Source of the DNA: an uncultured Myxococcales bacterium
Lineage (GTDB): Bacteria; Myxococcota_A; Bradymonadia; Bradymonadales; Bradymonadaceae
NCBI GenBank assembly: GCA_913058025.1
Contig: CAJXPN010000388.1
Location: 1 to 5,286 of the forward strand
Direction: 5' to 3'
DNA: 5,286 nucleotides
Below, piece by piece: positions 3,193 to 5,286 of the stretch (positions within the stretch are counted from its first letter, which is position 1; each line of letters starts with the position of its first letter). Below the pieces are notes generated by a model. It saw only the letters and a program-made list of their open reading frames with translations, made no database searches and was not told the DNA's origin. Both the position numbers and the translations under genes were made by a program.

Positions 3193-5286
3193 ATGAAGAG
3201 AAACCTCACGTTCTTGCTCGGCAGCCTCATCGTGCTGACGGGGTGCAGCGAGGGGGGCGACGCTCAGGAGCCAGATGCTCCGCTCGCGTCGTCCGCCACG
3301 CGCACAGCCCGTCAAGCGATGGCGCCGAACCAGGACACGAACCTGTGGGCGAACCCGGCAGGATCAGTACCGGCCGGCAACAGCGGCGGCCCGACGAGCA
3401 CGTGCGAGTTGGAGGTGCTGCGAGAGCAGAGCTGGACGACGACGCCGCCGGTGATGGCGGGTTCGGGCGTGACGCTGGACTCGATGGACCCTGACAACGA
3501 CGGGCTGTACTCGAACTCCATCATGGTCCGGTGCGGCCCCTACGTCACGCAGACCGCGGACCCCGACTGCGAGGGCTCGGTGACGCTGTCGGCCGGGGTG
3601 AACCTGATCGGCATCGCGGGTGACAACTCCGACTCCGAGGTCACCGCGACGGACGCGACCTGGGGTATCGCGGGCATCGACTACGGCTCATCGGCTCCGA
3701 AGATGGAGAGCGGGGAGCTGATCGGGGTCGTGAACAACCCGGACGGCACGACCACGGTCAACTTCACGTGCTCGTTGAACACGACCCCGTTCACGGACAC
3801 GTTCCGCATGCTCGTCGACCACGGCGGCACGTTCCGTGAGTCGTCGATGGAGGTGGACCTGACGGTCGGCGCGGACATCAACGTCGGCGGCCAGGACGGG
3901 GGAGGCCAGACGCAGGTGACCGTCGAGATCGCGCCCGCGATCTGCGGCAACGGCTTCGCCGAGACGGCGGAGACCTGCGAGGACGGCAACGCCACGCTCG
4001 GAGACGGTTGCGACGACTCGTGCACCGTGGAGCCCGGCTACACGTGCCCGCCAGTCGGCGCATGCCTGACGGTCGATCTGGCGTCCCCGACGACGGGCTC
4101 GACGGTCCAGTCGAGCGGGCTGGCGATCGCGGGGACCGCGACGCCTGGCTCCACGGTCACGGTCGTGGTCCTGGACGCGGGCGGCGCGCAGGTCTCGACC
4201 GAGGACGTCGTGGCGGACGGCGCGGGTGCCTGGACCGCCGCGACGCCTGCGGGCCTGACGGACCAGACCTACACGGTCTCGTCGTCGGTCACGACGGCGG
4301 GCGGGACGGTCACGGACTCCGCGGACGTCACGATCGACGACACCCCACCTGCCCTGTCGCTCGACGCGCCAGCGGACGCCTCCCGAGGAGCCGACGACAC
4401 GCCCGATGTGTCTGGCACTGGAGAGGCCGACGCGCAGGTGACGATCGTCATCGACGCAGGCACACCGGACGAGCAGACGTTGACGGTCACGATCGGCGCG
4501 GGTGGCGACTGGAGCGTGACCTCGGCGTCCCTCACAGAAGGTACACACACGCTCAGCGTGACCGCTGAAGACGCCGTGGGCAACACGAGCGCCCCCCCGC
4601 AGACCGCGACCTTCGAGGTCGACACGACAGGCCCCGGCGTGGCCGTCGGGGACCCCTCCGATGGGGACGTCGTGGGGACCCTCACGACGGTCTCGGGCAC
4701 GACCGTGGGCGCGGACGCGGCCACGGTGGAGGTGTTCGTCGACAACGCGTCGGTGGGTACGGCCACGGTCCAGCCCGACGGCTCGTGGAGCCTCACGCTC
4801 CCGCAGCCAGCTGACGGTCCTTTGACGGTCCGCGCGGTCGCATCGGACGACCTCGGGAACACGGGAACGCCCGATGAGGTCAGCGTGACGGTCGACACGG
4901 TCGATCCGACGCTGACAGTCACGAACCCGGCGGACGGCGCCGCGACGGGAGACGACACCCCCGAGATCACGGGCACGACCGAGCCCAACGCGACGGTGAC
5001 GGTGGTCATCGACGCAGGCACGGCGACCGAGCAGACATTGACGACGACGGCCGACAACTCGGGCGCGTGGAACGTGACCGCAGCGACATTGGGCGAAGGC
5101 CCGCACACGCTGACGGCAGACGCGCAGGACGCGGCGGGCAACGACGCGCCTCAGGTGACCTCGAGCTTCGACGTGGACCTCACGGGGCCGGGCCTCACGC
5201 TGGATTCGCCGGTGGACGGCACGCGCGTGGGCGCGCTGACATCAGCGAGCGGAACGGGAGAAGAGGGGGCGCAGGTGGAGGTGTTC
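3193..5286 (+). CDS. Surface lipoprotein with myxococcal disulfide repeat and Ig-like repeats (3' end missing)
   Basis: The frame is open from the ATG to the last base: 698 codons and no stop. Residues 1-18 are a lipoprotein signal, with K2-R3, a hydrophobic core and lipobox L15-T-G-C18; Ser at +2 fits outer-membrane targeting by the E. coli rule. After a flexible Ala/Ser/Pro stretch, residues 70-245 form a region I do not recognise, with C71, C114, C126 and C193 and an acidic DPDNDG loop (99-104). Residues 251-291 are a myxococcal disulfide repeat (TIGR02232/DUF4215-like): CGNG, TCEDGN and GDGCDDSC, with cysteines at 251, 262, 273, 277, 285 and 291. From about 292 Ig-like beta domains follow, joined at D382, D477, D568 and D662 by D-T-x-x-P type linkers; the fifth is cut off. 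Such proteins usually act in adhesion or surface structure; that role is inferred. It may end in another anchor or effector domain beyond the window. Confidence 0.9.
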   Translation, partial: MKRNLTFLLGSLIVLTGCSEGGDAQEPDAPLASSATRTARQAMAPNQDTNLWANPAGSVPAGNSGGPTSTCELEVLREQSWTTTPPVMAGSGVTLDSMDPDNDGLYSNSIMVRCGPYVTQTADPDCEGSVTLSAGVNLIGIAGDNSDSEVTATDATWGIAGIDYGSSAPKMESGELIGVVNNPDGTTTVNFTCSLNTTPFTDTFRMLVDHGGTFRESSMEVDLTVGADINVGGQDGGGQTQVTVEIAPAICGNGFAETAETCEDGNATLGDGCDDSCTVEPGYTCPPVGACLTVDLASPTTGSTVQSSGLAIAGTATPGSTVTVVVLDAGGAQVSTEDVVADGAGAWTAATPAGLTDQTYTVSSSVTTAGGTVTDSADVTIDDTPPALSLDAPADASRGADDTPDVSGTGEADAQVTIVIDAGTPDEQTLTVTIGAGGDWSVTSASLTEGTHTLSVTAEDAVGNTSAPPQTATFEVDTTGPGVAVGDPSDGDVVGTLTTVSGTTVGADAATVEVFVDNASVGTATVQPDGSWSLTLPQPADGPLTVRAVASDDLGNTGTPDEVSVTVDTVDPTLTVTNPADGAATGDDTPEITGTTEPNATVTVVIDAGTATEQTLTTTADNSGAWNVTAATLGEGPHTLTADAQDAAGNDAPQVTSSFDVDLTGPGLTLDSPVDGTRVGALTSASGTGEEGAQVEVF
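4336..5286 (+). repeat. Tandem Ig-like domain repeat, two-domain period of about 558 bp
   Basis: Unit 1 runs 4336-4893 and unit 2 begins at 4894 and is cut at the window end. Each unit encodes an A domain, with DDTP and a VIDAG...EQTL strand, then a B domain, with a GP linker, VG-LT-x-x-SGT and VEVF. GTCATCGACGCAGGCAC occurs at 4447 and 5005, 558 bases apart. GTGGAGGTGTTC occurs at 4726 and again as the last 12 bases of the window, 549 bases apart. A like-with-like match at spacing two means the pair, not the single domain, was duplicated most recently. An earlier, more divergent Ig-like domain lies at residues 292-381. Confidence 0.8.

Noticed and set aside
3024..3230. Minus-strand 68-codon frame in the intergenic region
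   Set aside because: It starts inside the lipoprotein signal sequence on the opposite strand, has no ribosome site that I can see, and shows no recognisable motif.
3688..5106. Long minus-strand open frame (472 codons), with another of 290 codons at 4269-5141
   Set aside because: Both lie opposite the lipoprotein gene and arise from its GC-rich third positions and few stops. The first is almost all Arg/Val/Asp/Gly with no domain; the second is a Val/Ser/Thr/Pro-rich mirror of the repeats. The plus-strand frame has a lipobox, disulfide repeat and ribosome site.

Overview
The window reads as a contig end from a GC-rich bacterium of the phylum Myxococcota (the former delta-proteobacterial myxobacteria). 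Two signatures point there. One gene ends in a MYXO-CTERM-type tail: an Asp/Pro/Gly linker, a Gly-Cys pair, a hydrophobic stretch and four final arginines. Another carries a six-cysteine 'myxococcal disulfide repeat' starting CGNG. Codon third positions are overwhelmingly G or C. I cannot place it below phylum level.

Layout. Bases 1-33 are not biological: they match the Illumina Nextera read-2 adapter ending in the Tn5 mosaic end, so the genomic sequence starts at about 34. From 1258 down to 34 on the minus strand lies a tight three-gene run: an uncharacterised 152-aa protein, a Nudix hydrolase with a perfect Nudix box, and the N-terminal part of an MFS transporter cut by the contig end. The gaps are 3 bp and a 4-base TTGA stop/start overlap, so they are probably co-transcribed. 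Diverging from this run is a plus-strand gene (1378-1857) for a DUF1905/YdeI-OmpD-associated family protein. It converges, with only 7 bp between stops, on a minus-strand exported protein with a MYXO-CTERM tail (1865-2959).

A 233-bp intergenic region (2960-3192) separates that gene from a divergent plus-strand lipoprotein gene that starts at 3193 and stays open to the last base (698 codons, no stop). The lipoprotein has a lipobox, an unrecognised N-terminal region, the disulfide repeat, and then at least five Ig-like domains. The last four alternate A-B-A-B, giving a tandem repeat of about 558 bp. The intergenic region holds a nested inverted repeat and a short palindrome upstream of the lipoprotein start.

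Taken together, the left half is ordinary accessory housekeeping (nucleotide hydrolase, transporter, small cytoplasmic proteins). The right half is a divergent pair of envelope or surface proteins. I see no RNA gene, CRISPR array, mobile element or defence system. I found no convincing new multi-gene system. The most worthwhile items are the repetitive surface lipoprotein with its structured leader, the uncharacterised protein coupled to the Nudix gene, and the adapter artefact.
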